A DNA stretch of 64,000 bases from JBEKYD01 sp052148435 (GTDB lineage Bacteria > Acidobacteriota > Terriglobia > Bryobacterales > Bryobacteraceae). The stretch is from the NCBI GenBank assembly GCA_052148435.1, contig JBKQIF010000097.1, positions 1 to 64,000 on the forward strand, given 5' to 3'. The translations under genes and the position numbers were made by a program. The notes below the pieces were generated by a model. That model made no database searches. It saw nothing but the letters and a program-made list of their open reading frames with translations, and had not been told where the DNA came from. Each line of letters opens with the position of its first letter. Position 1 is the first letter of the stretch. This document shows, one piece after another, positions 49,863-58,507 of this stretch.

Positions 49863-50099
49863 TTGCCCACCGTTCTTCACGCGGGCCCATATCGATTCTT
49901 CTTCTACTCGGCGGATCGGGAAGAACCTCCACATGTGCACGTGGAGCGGGAGGACGCGAGCGCGAAGTTCTGGCTGGAGCCGGTTCGCTTGGAAAGGAGC
50001 CGCGGTTTTGGCCGGGTGGAAATCGGGCGCGTGGAAAGGCTGGTCGCGGAAAGAGCCGCTGCCTTATTGGAGTCGTGGCATGAGTACTTCGGGAGCTGA
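49863..50099 (+). CDS. DUF4160 protein, toxin-antitoxin type
   Basis: 78 residues from a TTG. Family signature: FFFYSADREEPPHVHVERED near the N-terminus with the PPHVHV motif, then AKFWLEPVRLERSRGF. DUF4160 is commonly encoded with DUF2442, and the two are regarded as a toxin-antitoxin-type pair. The 3' end overlaps the DUF2442 start by 20 nt. Confidence 0.88.
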   Translation: MPTVLHAGPYRFFFYSADREEPPHVHVEREDASAKFWLEPVRLERSRGFGRVEIGRVERLVAERAAALLESWHEYFGS

Positions 50100-50385
50100 G
50101 CTTCGCGAGACATTTGCAAAAGCCGTACGGATCAGCGACGACTCGCTTGGCGCGGACCTTGCCGATGGCAGGACGATTACGGTGCCACTCGCCTGGTTCC
50201 CGCGTTTGGCGCACGCCTCGCCAGCCGAGCGCGACAATTGGCGGCTGATTGCCGGCGGTGAGGGAATTCATTGGCCGGATCTCGATGAGGATATCAGCGT
50301 AGAGAGTCTCCTAGCCGGCCGCAGATCGGGCGAGACGCAGGAGTCTCTTCGGCGCTGGCTGCAACGGCGGGAATCGGCCGGCTAG
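50080..50385 (+). CDS. DUF2442 protein, partner of DUF4160
   Basis: 101 residues. Family pattern: VRISDDSLGADLADGRTITV, PLAWFPRLAHASPAERDNWR, and IHWPDLDEDISVESLLAGR. The start ATG lies inside the DUF4160 gene (20 nt overlap), so expression is coupled. Role: probable antitoxin or DNA-binding partner. Confidence 0.9.
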   Translation: MSTSGAELRETFAKAVRISDDSLGADLADGRTITVPLAWFPRLAHASPAERDNWRLIAGGEGIHWPDLDEDISVESLLAGRRSGETQESLRRWLQRRESAG

Positions 50386-50433
50386 GCGGCGTCCTAAGCT
50401 CTGGCGTACTCTGAAATAAGGAGGGATTGTACG

Positions 50434-50697
50434 ATGGCTGCTCTTGATTGGTCACAATGCCCCGCCGTCGAAAGCGTGCCGGATCGACGCAGTGGTGCGT
50501 GGGTGTTTCGCGATACGCGGATGCCGGTCTCGACGGTCTTTGAGAACCTCGAAGTGGGTACGAGCATCGAGGAAATCGTCGAGCAGTACGATGTCACGCG
50601 GGAGCAGATTCAGGCGGTCCTGGAGTTTGCCGCCCGCAGCCTCGACGCGCCGCCGGTTCCTGCCGGTGCGGGTACGCGCGATGCGCATCCTGTTTGA
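50434..50697 (+). CDS. DUF433 antitoxin, intact pair
   Basis: 87 residues with AAGGAGGG (50417-50424) ahead of the ATG. DUF433 pattern: DWSQCPAVESVPDRRSGAWV, FRDTRMPVSTVFENLEVG, EQYDVTREQIQAVLEF. The C-terminus overlaps the toxin gene by 17 nt. Paralogue of the gene at 42536-42772. Confidence 0.9.
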   Translation: MAALDWSQCPAVESVPDRRSGAWVFRDTRMPVSTVFENLEVGTSIEEIVEQYDVTREQIQAVLEFAARSLDAPPVPAGAGTRDAHPV

Positions 50698-51007
50698 TCA
50701 GGGTGTGCCAAGAGGTCTTGCCGCATCGCTGCGAGGTCACGCGGTCACCGAGGCAAGAACACTCAACTGGGAAAGGATCTCAAATGGAGAACTGCTCACG
50801 CTCGCCGAAGGCATGGGCTTCGATCTCCTGCTGACTACCGACAAGAACGTGCGCTACCAGCAGAAACTCGCCGGCCGGAAAATCTCTGTTGTCGTTCTTG
50901 GAAACTCACCGTGGTGGCTCGTGCGGCAGCATCTCGACGCGATTGCCGCCGCTGTGAACGCCGCGGCGCCCGGGAGCTACACGGAAGTCGAGATTCCATT
51001 CAAATAA
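50681..51007 (+). CDS. DUF5615 PIN-like toxin
   Basis: 108 residues. Start MRILFDQGVPRGLAASLRGH with the catalytic Asp6; then GMGFDLLLTTDKNVRYQQKL (Asp pair) and SVVVLGNSPWWLVRQHLD. DUF5615 proteins are Mut7-C/PIN-like ribonucleases paired with DUF433 antitoxins. Intact, unlike the copy at 42410-42532. Confidence 0.9.
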   Translation: MRILFDQGVPRGLAASLRGHAVTEARTLNWERISNGELLTLAEGMGFDLLLTTDKNVRYQQKLAGRKISVVVLGNSPWWLVRQHLDAIAAAVNAAAPGSYTEVEIPFK

Positions 51008-51376
51008 AACACGCATGCGAAAGCCGGAGATGCTCGGTCTGACACCGATTTCCCCCCCGACCCACACGCGAGCACACATAGACACCTGGGACGGGGACGG
51101 AGCGCTCTGCCTACTTCGCTAATTTCTGCGCCCGAGAAGATTGCTAAGCCGCTGAAAACAAAAGAGAGCGGATCTGTCACGCTTTGAGCTGACTGTGTAT
51201 GTGATTGATAATAAACTAGTTAACAATCACCAAGGGCTCGCGTCAGGCTGTCCCCTTCAGCCCCCCTTCAGCCCCTTCAGCCCCTATTCCTCCTTCAGCC
51301 CCTATTGCCAACTTCACGGATCGTTGCGCGTCACTCCAGCAACGCAGCCCGTGACACTACCCCGAATCCGGAACAC
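51008..51376. other. Gap between toxin and argF with repeats
   Basis: No gene seen. The left part has no structure I can name. The right part holds a dispersed 30-nt repeat and a short tandem array (next entry). Confidence 0.5.
51231..51302 (+). repeat. Dispersed repeat followed by CTTCAGCCCC tandem units
   Basis: 51231-51260 is the second copy of the 29-nt repeat at 41658-41686. It runs into four units of CTTCAGCCCC at 51255-51264, 51266-51275, 51275-51284 and 51293-51302. The tandem part could vary in length between strains. Confidence 0.7.
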
Positions 51377-51430
51377 TTGACTCCCCCTCCCAAATGTGTG
51401 ATTATTCATTAGAGTGAATAAACATTCACC
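51377..51430 (+). promoter_or_regulatory. argF promoter with ARG box (ArgR operator)
   Basis: A -35 TTGACT (51377-51382) and a weak -10 GATTAT (51400-51405) are 17 bp apart. A perfect ARG-box palindrome TGAAT-AAAC-ATTCA (51415-51428) follows the -10, and a weaker half-matching box with ATTCA lies just upstream (51395-51412). Consensus ARG boxes occur as such close pairs. ArgR is encoded at the end of the same operon. A GTG at 51414 inside the box is not the argF start; ATG 51444 with GAAGG is. Confidence 0.75.
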
Positions 51431-51443
51431 GAAGGTACGCCCC

Positions 51444-52388
51444 ATGGCTGCGGTTGCGTCTTCCAGCCCGATTCTGAAATGCGCCGCGCCGGACCTGTTG
51501 CGGGATCTGGACCTTAGCGATGGCGAGCTCACCTATTTGCTCGACCTGGCCGACGACGTGAAGCGCGCGCCGCAGGATTACAGCCAGGCGCTGGCCGGCA
51601 GATCGGTGGCGCTGCTGTTTGAAAAGCCGTCGTTGCGGACGCGCCTGACTTTCGAAATCGCCATCCTGCAACTGGGCGGCGGAAGCGTATTCATCGAGGG
51701 GCCGATCGGGGTGCGGGAGCCGCTCAAGGACGTGGCGCGGAACTTGGACCGCTGGGTCAACGGGATTGTGGCGCGGGTGTTCGCGCAAGCCACGGTGGAA
51801 GGGCTGGCCGAATGGTCTTCGGTACCGGTGATTAACGCCTTGAGCGACGCCTACCACCCCTGCCAGGCGCTGGCCGACGTCGAGACGGTGCGGGAGCATT
51901 TTGGCGACCTGAAGGGTTTGAAGCTGGCATTCGTGGGCGACGGCAACAACGTGGCGCATTCGCTGATGCTGACCTGTCCGCGGCTGGGGATGGATTTCGC
52001 CCTGGCGTGCCCGCAAGGTTATACCGCCAATCCGGACGTGGTGATGCAGGCCCAGGGATTGGCCGCGGCTTCGGGCACCGCGCTGACGTTCACGCATGAG
52101 CCGGCCGAGGCGGTAACCGGCGCGCACGTCATCTATACCGACGTTTGGGCCAGTATGGGGCAGGAACAGGAAGCCGTGGAGCGGCGCGAGGCATTTCACG
52201 AATACCAGGTCAACGACGGGCTGTTCGCGCTGGCGCGGCCGGATGCGGTATTCATGCACTGCCTGCCGGCCAAGCGCGGCGAAGAGGTGACGGATTCGGT
52301 GATGGAAGCGGCGCGCTCGGTGGTCTTCGATCAGGCGGAGAACCGGCTGCACGCGCAGAAAGCGCTGCTGCTGATGCTGCTCGGTTGA
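51444..52388 (+). CDS. argF: Ornithine carbamoyltransferase
   Basis: 314 residues, sixth step of arginine synthesis: ornithine plus carbamoyl phosphate to citrulline. Motifs: FEKPSLRTRLTFE (carbamoyl phosphate binding; the usual STRTR reads SLRTR), HPCQALADVETV, and FMHCLPAKRGEEV. An N-terminal extension of about 10 residues precedes the domain. Start at ATG 51444, after a GAAGG site. First gene of an operon with argG, argH and argR, with the ARG box in front. Confidence 0.95.
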   Translation: MAAVASSSPILKCAAPDLLRDLDLSDGELTYLLDLADDVKRAPQDYSQALAGRSVALLFEKPSLRTRLTFEIAILQLGGGSVFIEGPIGVREPLKDVARNLDRWVNGIVARVFAQATVEGLAEWSSVPVINALSDAYHPCQALADVETVREHFGDLKGLKLAFVGDGNNVAHSLMLTCPRLGMDFALACPQGYTANPDVVMQAQGLAAASGTALTFTHEPAEAVTGAHVIYTDVWASMGQEQEAVERREAFHEYQVNDGLFALARPDAVFMHCLPAKRGEEVTDSVMEAARSVVFDQAENRLHAQKALLLMLLG

Positions 52389-52457
52389 GAGAGCGCCGAG
52401 CGGGCCGGTTGTTGTCGTCGGTCTGAAACCAGGCGCTCTGATACGCTGGAGATTCTT

Positions 52458-53666
52458 ATGAGCAAACCAAAGAAAGTGGCGCTTGCCTACTCGGGCGGGC
52501 TGGATACTTCTGTCATCATTCCATGGCTGAAGGAAAACTACGGCTGTGAAGTCGTCGCGGTATGCGGCGACATCGGCCAGGGAAGCGACGAGCTCACTGG
52601 CCTCGAAGCCAAGGCGCTCGCTACCGGCGCGGCCGAAGTCCACGTCGAAGATATGCGCGAGGAGTTCGTCTCCCAATACCTGTGGAAGCTGGTGCGGTCC
52701 GGCGGGGTGTACGAGCACAAATATTTGCTGGGCACTTCCATTGCGCGGCCGTTGCTGGCAAAAAAACAGGTGGAAGTGGCGCTGGCCACGGGTTGCGATG
52801 CCTTGGCGCACGGCTGCACCGGCAAGGGCAAAGACCAGGTGCGATTCGAGCTTACCTACAAGGCGCTGGCGCCGGAGTTGGCCGTAATCGCTCCCTGGCG
52901 CGAATGGAACATTGTGTCCCGCGAAGACGCCATCGAATACGCGCGCGTTCACCACGTGCCCATTGCCCAATCCACCACCAAGATCTATAGCCGCGACCGC
53001 AACATCTGGCACATCTCGCACGAAGGCGGCGAGCTGGAAAATCCGGCCAACCCTGCGCCGGAAGGCATCTGGATGCTGACCAAGAGTCCCGCCCAGGCTC
53101 CGGACAAGCCGGGCGAGGTTGCCATCGCGTTCGAGAAAGGCGTGCCGGTCGCGGTGGATGGAAAGAGCATGAAGGCTTTCGAGCTGCTGGAAGCCTTGAA
53201 TGCCATCGGCAGCGAGCATGCTATCGGGCGCATCGACCTGGTGGAGAACCGCTTCGTCGGCATGAAGTCCCGCGGCTGCTACGAGACGCCGGGCGGCACG
53301 CTCATCTACTTCGCGCTGCGCGAGCTGGAAGCGCTCACGCTCGATAAGAACACGCTCCACTACAAGCAGCAGCGGGCTCTCGAGTACGCCGAGCTGGTTT
53401 ACAACGGCTTGTGGTTCACGCCGCTCCGGGAAGCCCTGGACGCATTTTTCGAAAACGTGAGCGCCACCGCTACCGGCGAGATCAAGCTGCGTTTGTATAA
53501 AGGCAACATCGAGCCGGTCAGCCGCAAATCGCCGTACTCGCTTTACTCGCTCGATATCGCCAGCTTCACCATGGGCGCCAGCTACGACCAGAAAGACGCG
53601 CTCGGCTTCATCAACCTGGTCGGCCTGCCCATCAAGGTCCGGGCGCTGGCCGCCAAGTCCAAATGA
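52458..53666 (+). CDS. argG: Argininosuccinate synthase
   Basis: 402 residues, ATP-dependent condensation of citrulline and aspartate. The N-terminal nucleotide-binding motif is LAYSGGLDTSVIIPWL. Others are ALAHGCTGKGKDQVRFE and the tetramer-forming C-terminus. Length is standard. It overlaps argH by 4 nt (ATGA at 53663-53666). Confidence 0.97.
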   Translation: MSKPKKVALAYSGGLDTSVIIPWLKENYGCEVVAVCGDIGQGSDELTGLEAKALATGAAEVHVEDMREEFVSQYLWKLVRSGGVYEHKYLLGTSIARPLLAKKQVEVALATGCDALAHGCTGKGKDQVRFELTYKALAPELAVIAPWREWNIVSREDAIEYARVHHVPIAQSTTKIYSRDRNIWHISHEGGELENPANPAPEGIWMLTKSPAQAPDKPGEVAIAFEKGVPVAVDGKSMKAFELLEALNAIGSEHAIGRIDLVENRFVGMKSRGCYETPGGTLIYFALRELEALTLDKNTLHYKQQRALEYAELVYNGLWFTPLREALDAFFENVSATATGEIKLRLYKGNIEPVSRKSPYSLYSLDIASFTMGASYDQKDALGFINLVGLPIKVRALAAKSK

Positions 53667-55045
53667 AGCTCTGGGGCGGACGTTTTGAGAGCGGGCCCTC
53701 GGAGGTGTTTGAGCGCTTCTCCGGCTCGCTCGATTTCGACCGGCGGCTGATCGACGCCGATATTCGCGGCTCGCAGGCCTTCGCGCGGGCCCTCGAACGG
53801 GTGGGCATTCTGAGCGCGGAAGAGAGATCTGCCATCGTCGCCGCTTTCGACGCCATTGCCGCGGAATCGGCGTCGGCGGCCTTTTTCGAGGGCGCGGCCG
53901 ACGAAGACGTGCATACCCTGGTGATCCGCAAGCTGAAGGAAAAGGCGGGCGCGGTAGCCGACAAGATCCATACCGGACGCAGCCGCAACGAGCAGGTTTC
54001 GCTCGATACCCGGCTGTGGCTGCGCGAGGAATCGGATCGCGCGCGCGGTCTGGTGGCGGGCGTGATGGAAGCGCTCGTCAGTCTGGCGGAAGCCTATCCG
54101 GACGCGGTGATTCCGGGCTATACGCACATGCGCCGCGCCCAGGCGGTGCTGTGGCCGCACTATCTGCTGGCGTACTTCGAAATGTTCGCGCGCGATTGGG
54201 AGCGGTTGGGCGAAGCGCGCGCGCGCGCCAACCTGCTGCCGCTGGGCTCGGGCGCGCTGGCCGGCTCGGGTTTCCCGTTCGACCGCGAGGCTATCGCCCA
54301 GGACTTGGGCTTCGACGGCGTCACCCGCAACAGCATGGATGTTTCCGGCGACCGCGATTTCGCCCTCGACTTCCTGTATGCCGCCAGCGTCGCCATGATT
54401 CACTTGAGCCGCCTGGCGGAGGACTGGATTCTGTACTCCAGCGAGGAGTTCGGCTGGCTGGAACTGGGCGATGGGGTAACCAGCGGGTCGAGCCTGATGC
54501 CGCAGAAGAAGAACCCGGATTCGCTGGAGTTGATTCGCGGCAAATGCGGCCGGGTGGTCGGTTCGCTCACTTCTCTTCTGGTCACCATGAAGGGGTTGCC
54601 GATGACCTACAACCGCGACATGCAGGAAGATAAAGTCCCGCTGTTCGAAGCCGCCGGCCAACTGGCGGGCTCGCTCGAGATGGCGCGGGTGGTGATCGAA
54701 TCGGTGCGCCTGAACCCCTCCCGCCCGGCTCGCGCGGCGGAGGAGAGCTGGGTCGTGGCTACGGACCTGGCCGAAGCGCTGGCGCGTGCCGGGACGCCGT
54801 TTCATCAAGCCCATCAAATTGTGGGCCGCTTCGTGCTCGAAAGCGTTCGCGCCGGCAAGAAACCCTCGGACTGGACGGCGGCCGAGATGCAAAGCTTTGC
54901 GCCGGAATTCACCGGCGATCTGGCGGCGCTGCTGGATCCGAAGAGAGGAATGGGATCGCGCGAAATCGCCGGCGGCACGGGGCCGACTGCGGTCGCTCGG
55001 GCGCTCGAAGAGGCGCGCCGGCGGTTGGCGCGAATGAAGGTATGA
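53663..55045 (+). CDS. argH: Argininosuccinate lyase
   Basis: 460 residues, cleaves argininosuccinate to arginine and fumarate. Signature GSSLMPQKKNPDSLEL with the catalytic Ser, also DEDVHTLVIRKL, TGRSRNEQVSLDTRL and PGYTHMRRAQAV. The start overlaps the argG stop and the end overlaps the argR start, each by 4 nt. Confidence 0.97.
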   Translation: MKLWGGRFESGPSEVFERFSGSLDFDRRLIDADIRGSQAFARALERVGILSAEERSAIVAAFDAIAAESASAAFFEGAADEDVHTLVIRKLKEKAGAVADKIHTGRSRNEQVSLDTRLWLREESDRARGLVAGVMEALVSLAEAYPDAVIPGYTHMRRAQAVLWPHYLLAYFEMFARDWERLGEARARANLLPLGSGALAGSGFPFDREAIAQDLGFDGVTRNSMDVSGDRDFALDFLYAASVAMIHLSRLAEDWILYSSEEFGWLELGDGVTSGSSLMPQKKNPDSLELIRGKCGRVVGSLTSLLVTMKGLPMTYNRDMQEDKVPLFEAAGQLAGSLEMARVVIESVRLNPSRPARAAEESWVVATDLAEALARAGTPFHQAHQIVGRFVLESVRAGKKPSDWTAAEMQSFAPEFTGDLAALLDPKRGMGSREIAGGTGPTAVARALEEARRRLARMKV

Positions 55046-55479
55046 CAAAGACGTATCGGCAGGGCCAGATTCTGAAGCTGATTCGCTCCAAGCGCATCGG
55101 CACCCAGGAAGAACTGGCGCAGGAATTGAAGAACCAGGGCATCGCCGCCACGCAGGTAACGCTGTCGCGCGATATCCGCGATTTGCGGCTGGTGAAGACC
55201 CGCGACGGCTACCAGGAGATGGCGCCGGAGGAGTCCGGCCCGCAATTTTCGCTGTTGGCGGGTGAGTTTCTGCAGGACGTGTTGCGCGCCCAGAACCTGG
55301 TGGTGCTAAAGACGTCCCCGGGCCACGCCAACTCGGTGGCGGTGGCGCTGGACGCCGAGAAGTGGCCGGAGGTAGTCGGCACCATCGCCGGCGACGATAC
55401 CATCCTGGTGATTGCGCCCGACATTCCGACCGCCGAGGCGGTGCAGGAAAAACTGTTGGGGTTGCTCGAGCGGGGATAG
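55042..55479 (+). CDS. argR: Arginine repressor
   Basis: 145 residues. The N-terminal winged helix (QILKLIRSKRIGTQEELAQE, VTLSRDIRDLRLVKTRDGYQ) binds ARG boxes; the C-terminal domain (LVVLKTSPGHANSVAVALDA, GTIAGDDTILVIAPD) forms hexamers and binds arginine through the GDD residues. Encoded at the end of the operon it is predicted to repress, through the ARG box at 51415-51428. Confidence 0.95.
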   Translation: MTKTYRQGQILKLIRSKRIGTQEELAQELKNQGIAATQVTLSRDIRDLRLVKTRDGYQEMAPEESGPQFSLLAGEFLQDVLRAQNLVVLKTSPGHANSVAVALDAEKWPEVVGTIAGDDTILVIAPDIPTAEAVQEKLLGLLERG

Positions 55480-55517
55480 CACGGAGCGCCCCAACCGCTC
55501 GAATATCTCCCCGGATT

Positions 55518-57104
55518 TCAGCCCATGGCGGCGCGCATGGCAAGCACCCGCTGTACCTGTTCCAGCAGCGACTGCGCGCGCGGCATGCTCTCGATAGCCT
55601 TCTTGATTTCCGCGTCGTCCAGCCAACGGGCGCGATCCCCCGCCGGTTTGTCGAAAGCGCGGAAGTAGAGTTCCCAGCGAATCTGTTCGCGAACCCACTC
55701 CTGATTGGCGTCGAATTCGGCGTCGGTGAAGGTCACCTTCTGGGTCTTGAGGAAATCGCGGAAACGCTCTAGGACCGCGTTGTCCGGCTGCCACCCGTCG
55801 GTCAAGGCCGGCTTGGCGCCATTAAAATACAAATTGCCGAAACGGAAAAGCAAATAGGAATACGGCGCGAGCCGCCGCTGAAACACGTTGTAAACCGGGC
55901 TCGGGTACTTCTCGTCCGGCGTGATGCCGCCGCCCCCGTACACCTTGCGGCCGCTGTCGGTCGACTTCAGGTCCTGCGTGTTGTTGGTGTCGCCATGCTT
56001 GGCGTAGTAGTAATCGAAGAACGACTCGTGCGAGTAATCGCGCTGGATCAGGCGCCCGCTGGGGGTGTAGTAGTGGGCGATGGTGAGCAGCAGCGCGGCC
56101 CCCTCATTGAGCGGAAACTGGGCCTGCACCAGGCCCTTGCCGAAAGTGGTCTCCCCCAGAATCCAGGCGCGGTCGTGATCCTGCAGCGCCCCGGAAACGA
56201 TCTCGGCGGCCGAAGCCGAACGGCTATCCACCAACACTACGATGGGATACTTCTGCGCCGCGGCCACGGCACGCGCCCGGAACACCTGCTCGGTCTCCGC
56301 GCGGCCATGATGCGAAACCACCAGTTGGCCCTCCCGCAGGAAACGTCCGGCCACGCGCACGGCTTCGCTCACCAGTCCGCCGGGATTGCCACGCAAATCC
56401 AGGATCAGGCCCTTGACGTTCTCCTCGCCCAACCGCGCCATGCCCTTCTCGACGTCTTCGGCGACATTTTGCGCTTCAAAGCTGTCGATCCGCAGGAAGG
56501 CAATGTCGGGTTTCACCCAGAACGCATCCACCAGGCTGGTTTCAATTTCTCCACGGGTCACTTCCACCGTGATCGGCTGGTCCACGCCCACGCGACGCAC
56601 CGAAACGCTCACCCGCGTGCCGCGGGGTCCGCGCAGCAGATCCGCCACTTCCGGCGATTGCAGACTGGTCGTGTCCTTGCCGTCCACACCCACAATCGTG
56701 TCGCCGCGGCGCAGGTCCGCCCGGTACGCCGGCGATCCCACGAAGGGACGATCGACAATCACCTTGGTGCCGTCCATGCCGATCTGCATCCCCACCCCGA
56801 AATACTGCGCGCGCTGCCGCTGCTGCATCTCGCGGTATTCGGTCGGATCCACGAAATTGGAGTGCGGATCGAGCGTATGCAGCATGCCGGGGATGGCCCC
56901 TTGATAGAAGGCACGCTCGGACGAGACCGGATCGGCGAAGTTCTTTTCAAGCAGTGCGTACGCCGATGCCACCTCGTGCATCGATTTATCGAGATCGGCT
57001 CCGGACGTCGCCGCGCGCGCGTGAAAAACGGGCGTGCAAAACAGTGCCAACACGGCGAGCAATGCCGCCGCCAGGGTGAGAAAAAGGTTGCTGCGGATTT
57101 TCAT
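55518..57104 (-). CDS. C-terminal processing peptidase (S41)
   Basis: 528 residues with a signal or anchor (FLTLAAALLAVLALFC). An N-terminal helical part leads to a PDZ domain (about 95-175: FVGSPAYRADLRRGDTIVGV) and the S41 protease core with DSRSASAAEIVSGAL (Ser) and GETTFGKGLVQ (Lys) as the catalytic Ser-Lys pair. The C-terminal 150 residues are an extra helical domain. Such peptidases trim or degrade periplasmic proteins with nonpolar C-termini. Convergent with argR. Confidence 0.93.
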   Translation of the reverse strand: MKIRSNLFLTLAAALLAVLALFCTPVFHARAATSGADLDKSMHEVASAYALLEKNFADPVSSERAFYQGAIPGMLHTLDPHSNFVDPTEYREMQQRQRAQYFGVGMQIGMDGTKVIVDRPFVGSPAYRADLRRGDTIVGVDGKDTTSLQSPEVADLLRGPRGTRVSVSVRRVGVDQPITVEVTRGEIETSLVDAFWVKPDIAFLRIDSFEAQNVAEDVEKGMARLGEENVKGLILDLRGNPGGLVSEAVRVAGRFLREGQLVVSHHGRAETEQVFRARAVAAAQKYPIVVLVDSRSASAAEIVSGALQDHDRAWILGETTFGKGLVQAQFPLNEGAALLLTIAHYYTPSGRLIQRDYSHESFFDYYYAKHGDTNNTQDLKSTDSGRKVYGGGGITPDEKYPSPVYNVFQRRLAPYSYLLFRFGNLYFNGAKPALTDGWQPDNAVLERFRDFLKTQKVTFTDAEFDANQEWVREQIRWELYFRAFDKPAGDRARWLDDAEIKKAIESMPRAQSLLEQVQRVLAMRAAMG

Positions 57105-57312
57105 GGGTACCAGGGCCGGTGTGCCGGCCGGTGTCTCCCTTCCTTCGCCTCTATCATACCGTAATGTTCGGCCGCGCAGCCCGGCGGAGCGAAGGGAGGC
57201 GTGGATGCGGGCTCAGGCGCACGAACCCACCATCTTGAGTGTTATGAGGGAAAACCCTCGGTACGGGTAGGGTACTTTGGCATCTTTCGTTATGCTAGAC
57301 AATTGAGTCAAA

Positions 57313-57528
57313 ATGGACTTGATTATGATTCGAGCTTTAGGGTTCCTCACCATGGGCGGCAGCTTCCTGGCGATCTCGCCGCAACTCCGGGAAGACTTAT
57401 TCTTCCAGGCCCACAAGCTAACGGGCAAGCTGAACGACTACAGTCCATACTCCTATATCGCCCTGGCATTGTGCCTGTTCGGCCTCATCACCATGTCCCT
57501 CTATCGCAGCACCGGCTTGCGGAGCTGA
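57313..57528 (+). CDS. Small membrane protein
   Basis: 71 residues. Two hydrophobic segments (LGFLTMGGSFLAISPQL and SYIALALCLFGLITMSLY) flank a charged loop (REDLFFQAHKLTGKLNDY). No known family. An ATG at 57325 is an alternative start. It is divergent from the S41 peptidase and convergent with the MerR gene (20 bp apart). Confidence 0.6.
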   Translation: MDLIMIRALGFLTMGGSFLAISPQLREDLFFQAHKLTGKLNDYSPYSYIALALCLFGLITMSLYRSTGLRS

Positions 57529-57548
57529 GAACCGCGCTCGACTCGCAG

Positions 57549-58055
57549 CTATACGGCGGCTCGGGTTCTGCGGGCGCCGGCGCCGGACTCGGATCGGGCC
57601 GGTTTCCGCTCCGCCACTTCGCTCAAGCGGTGCACCTGGTCCGTCACGCATACCAGAAACATCGGCTGGCGAGCGTTCTTCAGAAGATTGATGATCCGGT
57701 TGGGCGCTTCTTCGAGATAGATCGATTTGCCGTCCGTCAGGAGATGAATTTCCGAATTGGCCGCGATCGCGTCCGCCAGGCGTTTGCCCATGTCCTTCTG
57801 CAGAAATCGCAGCACGCGCCGGATCTTCTGCAGCGAGAAGCCCTTCCTTCGCAGTTCGGCAATCACCGAAATCTCCACCACTTCCTGCGTGGAGTAGATG
57901 CGTTTGTGTCCGTCCTGGCGCGGTGAAACCACGTTGCGCTCGTCCCACCACTGCAACTGGCGGAGGCTGACTCCACAAATCCGCGCCACGTCGCTGCTGT
58001 TGTAGCCTTCGGCTTCTACGGAGGCCTCCGGACGGATTTTCTTACCTCTAAACAT
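57549..58055 (-). CDS. MerR-family transcriptional regulator
   Basis: 168 residues. MerR N-terminal DNA-binding domain: GYNSSDVARICGVSLRQLQW, WDERNVVSPRQDGHKRIYST, then the helical linker EVVEISVIAELRRKGFSLQ. The C-terminus (about 95-168) lacks the metal-binding Cys of metal-type MerR proteins, so the ligand is not a metal by this criterion. A good promoter lies upstream at 58098-58125. Target genes unknown; its binding site in the promoter spacer suggests autoregulation. Confidence 0.9.
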   Translation of the reverse strand: MFRGKKIRPEASVEAEGYNSSDVARICGVSLRQLQWWDERNVVSPRQDGHKRIYSTQEVVEISVIAELRRKGFSLQKIRRVLRFLQKDMGKRLADAIAANSEIHLLTDGKSIYLEEAPNRIINLLKNARQPMFLVCVTDQVHRLSEVAERKPARSESGAGARRTRAAV

Positions 58056-58097
58056 TCTGCGCCACTTCCGTTCCCAAGAAATTCAGTGCCAGTCTGC

Positions 58098-58125
58098 ATT
58101 TTACTCGCCTCAACGGCGGTGTCAA
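58098..58125 (-). promoter_or_regulatory. Promoter of the MerR gene
   Basis: On the minus strand, TTGACA (58125-58120), 16 bp, TAAAAT (58103-58098). The spacer holds a short inverted repeat CGCC-GTTGA-GGCG. The leader would be about 35 nt. Confidence 0.7.
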
Positions 58126-58220
58126 TAGGCTGGTCGGCCGGTCTTTTCCGCGCACGCCGCTATTGAGCCGATTTTACGCTGAAACGGTTCTTGGTGGGGC
58201 AGTCGCTTCTTCATCGCTTC

Positions 58221-58445
58221 TCAGCCGCCGGCCGCCGGCTCGATGGCGAGATGGAATTCCCGCCAGGGATAGCCGATCTTCCGCGCCGCCGTTTCACGGC
58301 CCGGAACCGGCAACTCCTGGCTGGCGGGGGGCGTTGCCGCAGTCAACCGTTCCGCGTCTCGCATTTGATCGAGCGTCTGAGCCACGAACCGGGTCCTCAC
58401 GAAATACTGTCCGTTTCCGGGGTTGCGCCACAGCGTAAGGGTCAA
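58221..58445 (-). pseudogene. C-terminal remnant of a histidine acid phosphatase
   Basis: About 74 residues starting LTLTLWRNPGNGQYFVRTRF and going on to VAQTLDQMRDAERLT, PGRETAARKIGYPWREFHLA. 'Y-F-V-R-x-x-x-V-A-Q-T-L-D-Q-M-R' and the GYP-W-x-x-F end match the C-terminus of periplasmic histidine phosphatases (AppA/Agp type). The N-terminal RHG catalytic part is missing; the upstream frame is unrelated. The usual Cys before GYPC is lost. Confidence 0.6.
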
Positions 58446-58507
58446 CGCGCCCCCTGGGAATAAACGCGTCCTTGGGTCTGGCGGCCTCTCTGGTAGCATG
58501 CTGGGTG

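Noticed and set aside
58163..58463. Plus-strand frames of about 90 codons
   Set aside because: They are antisense to the histidine phosphatase remnant and have no domain.
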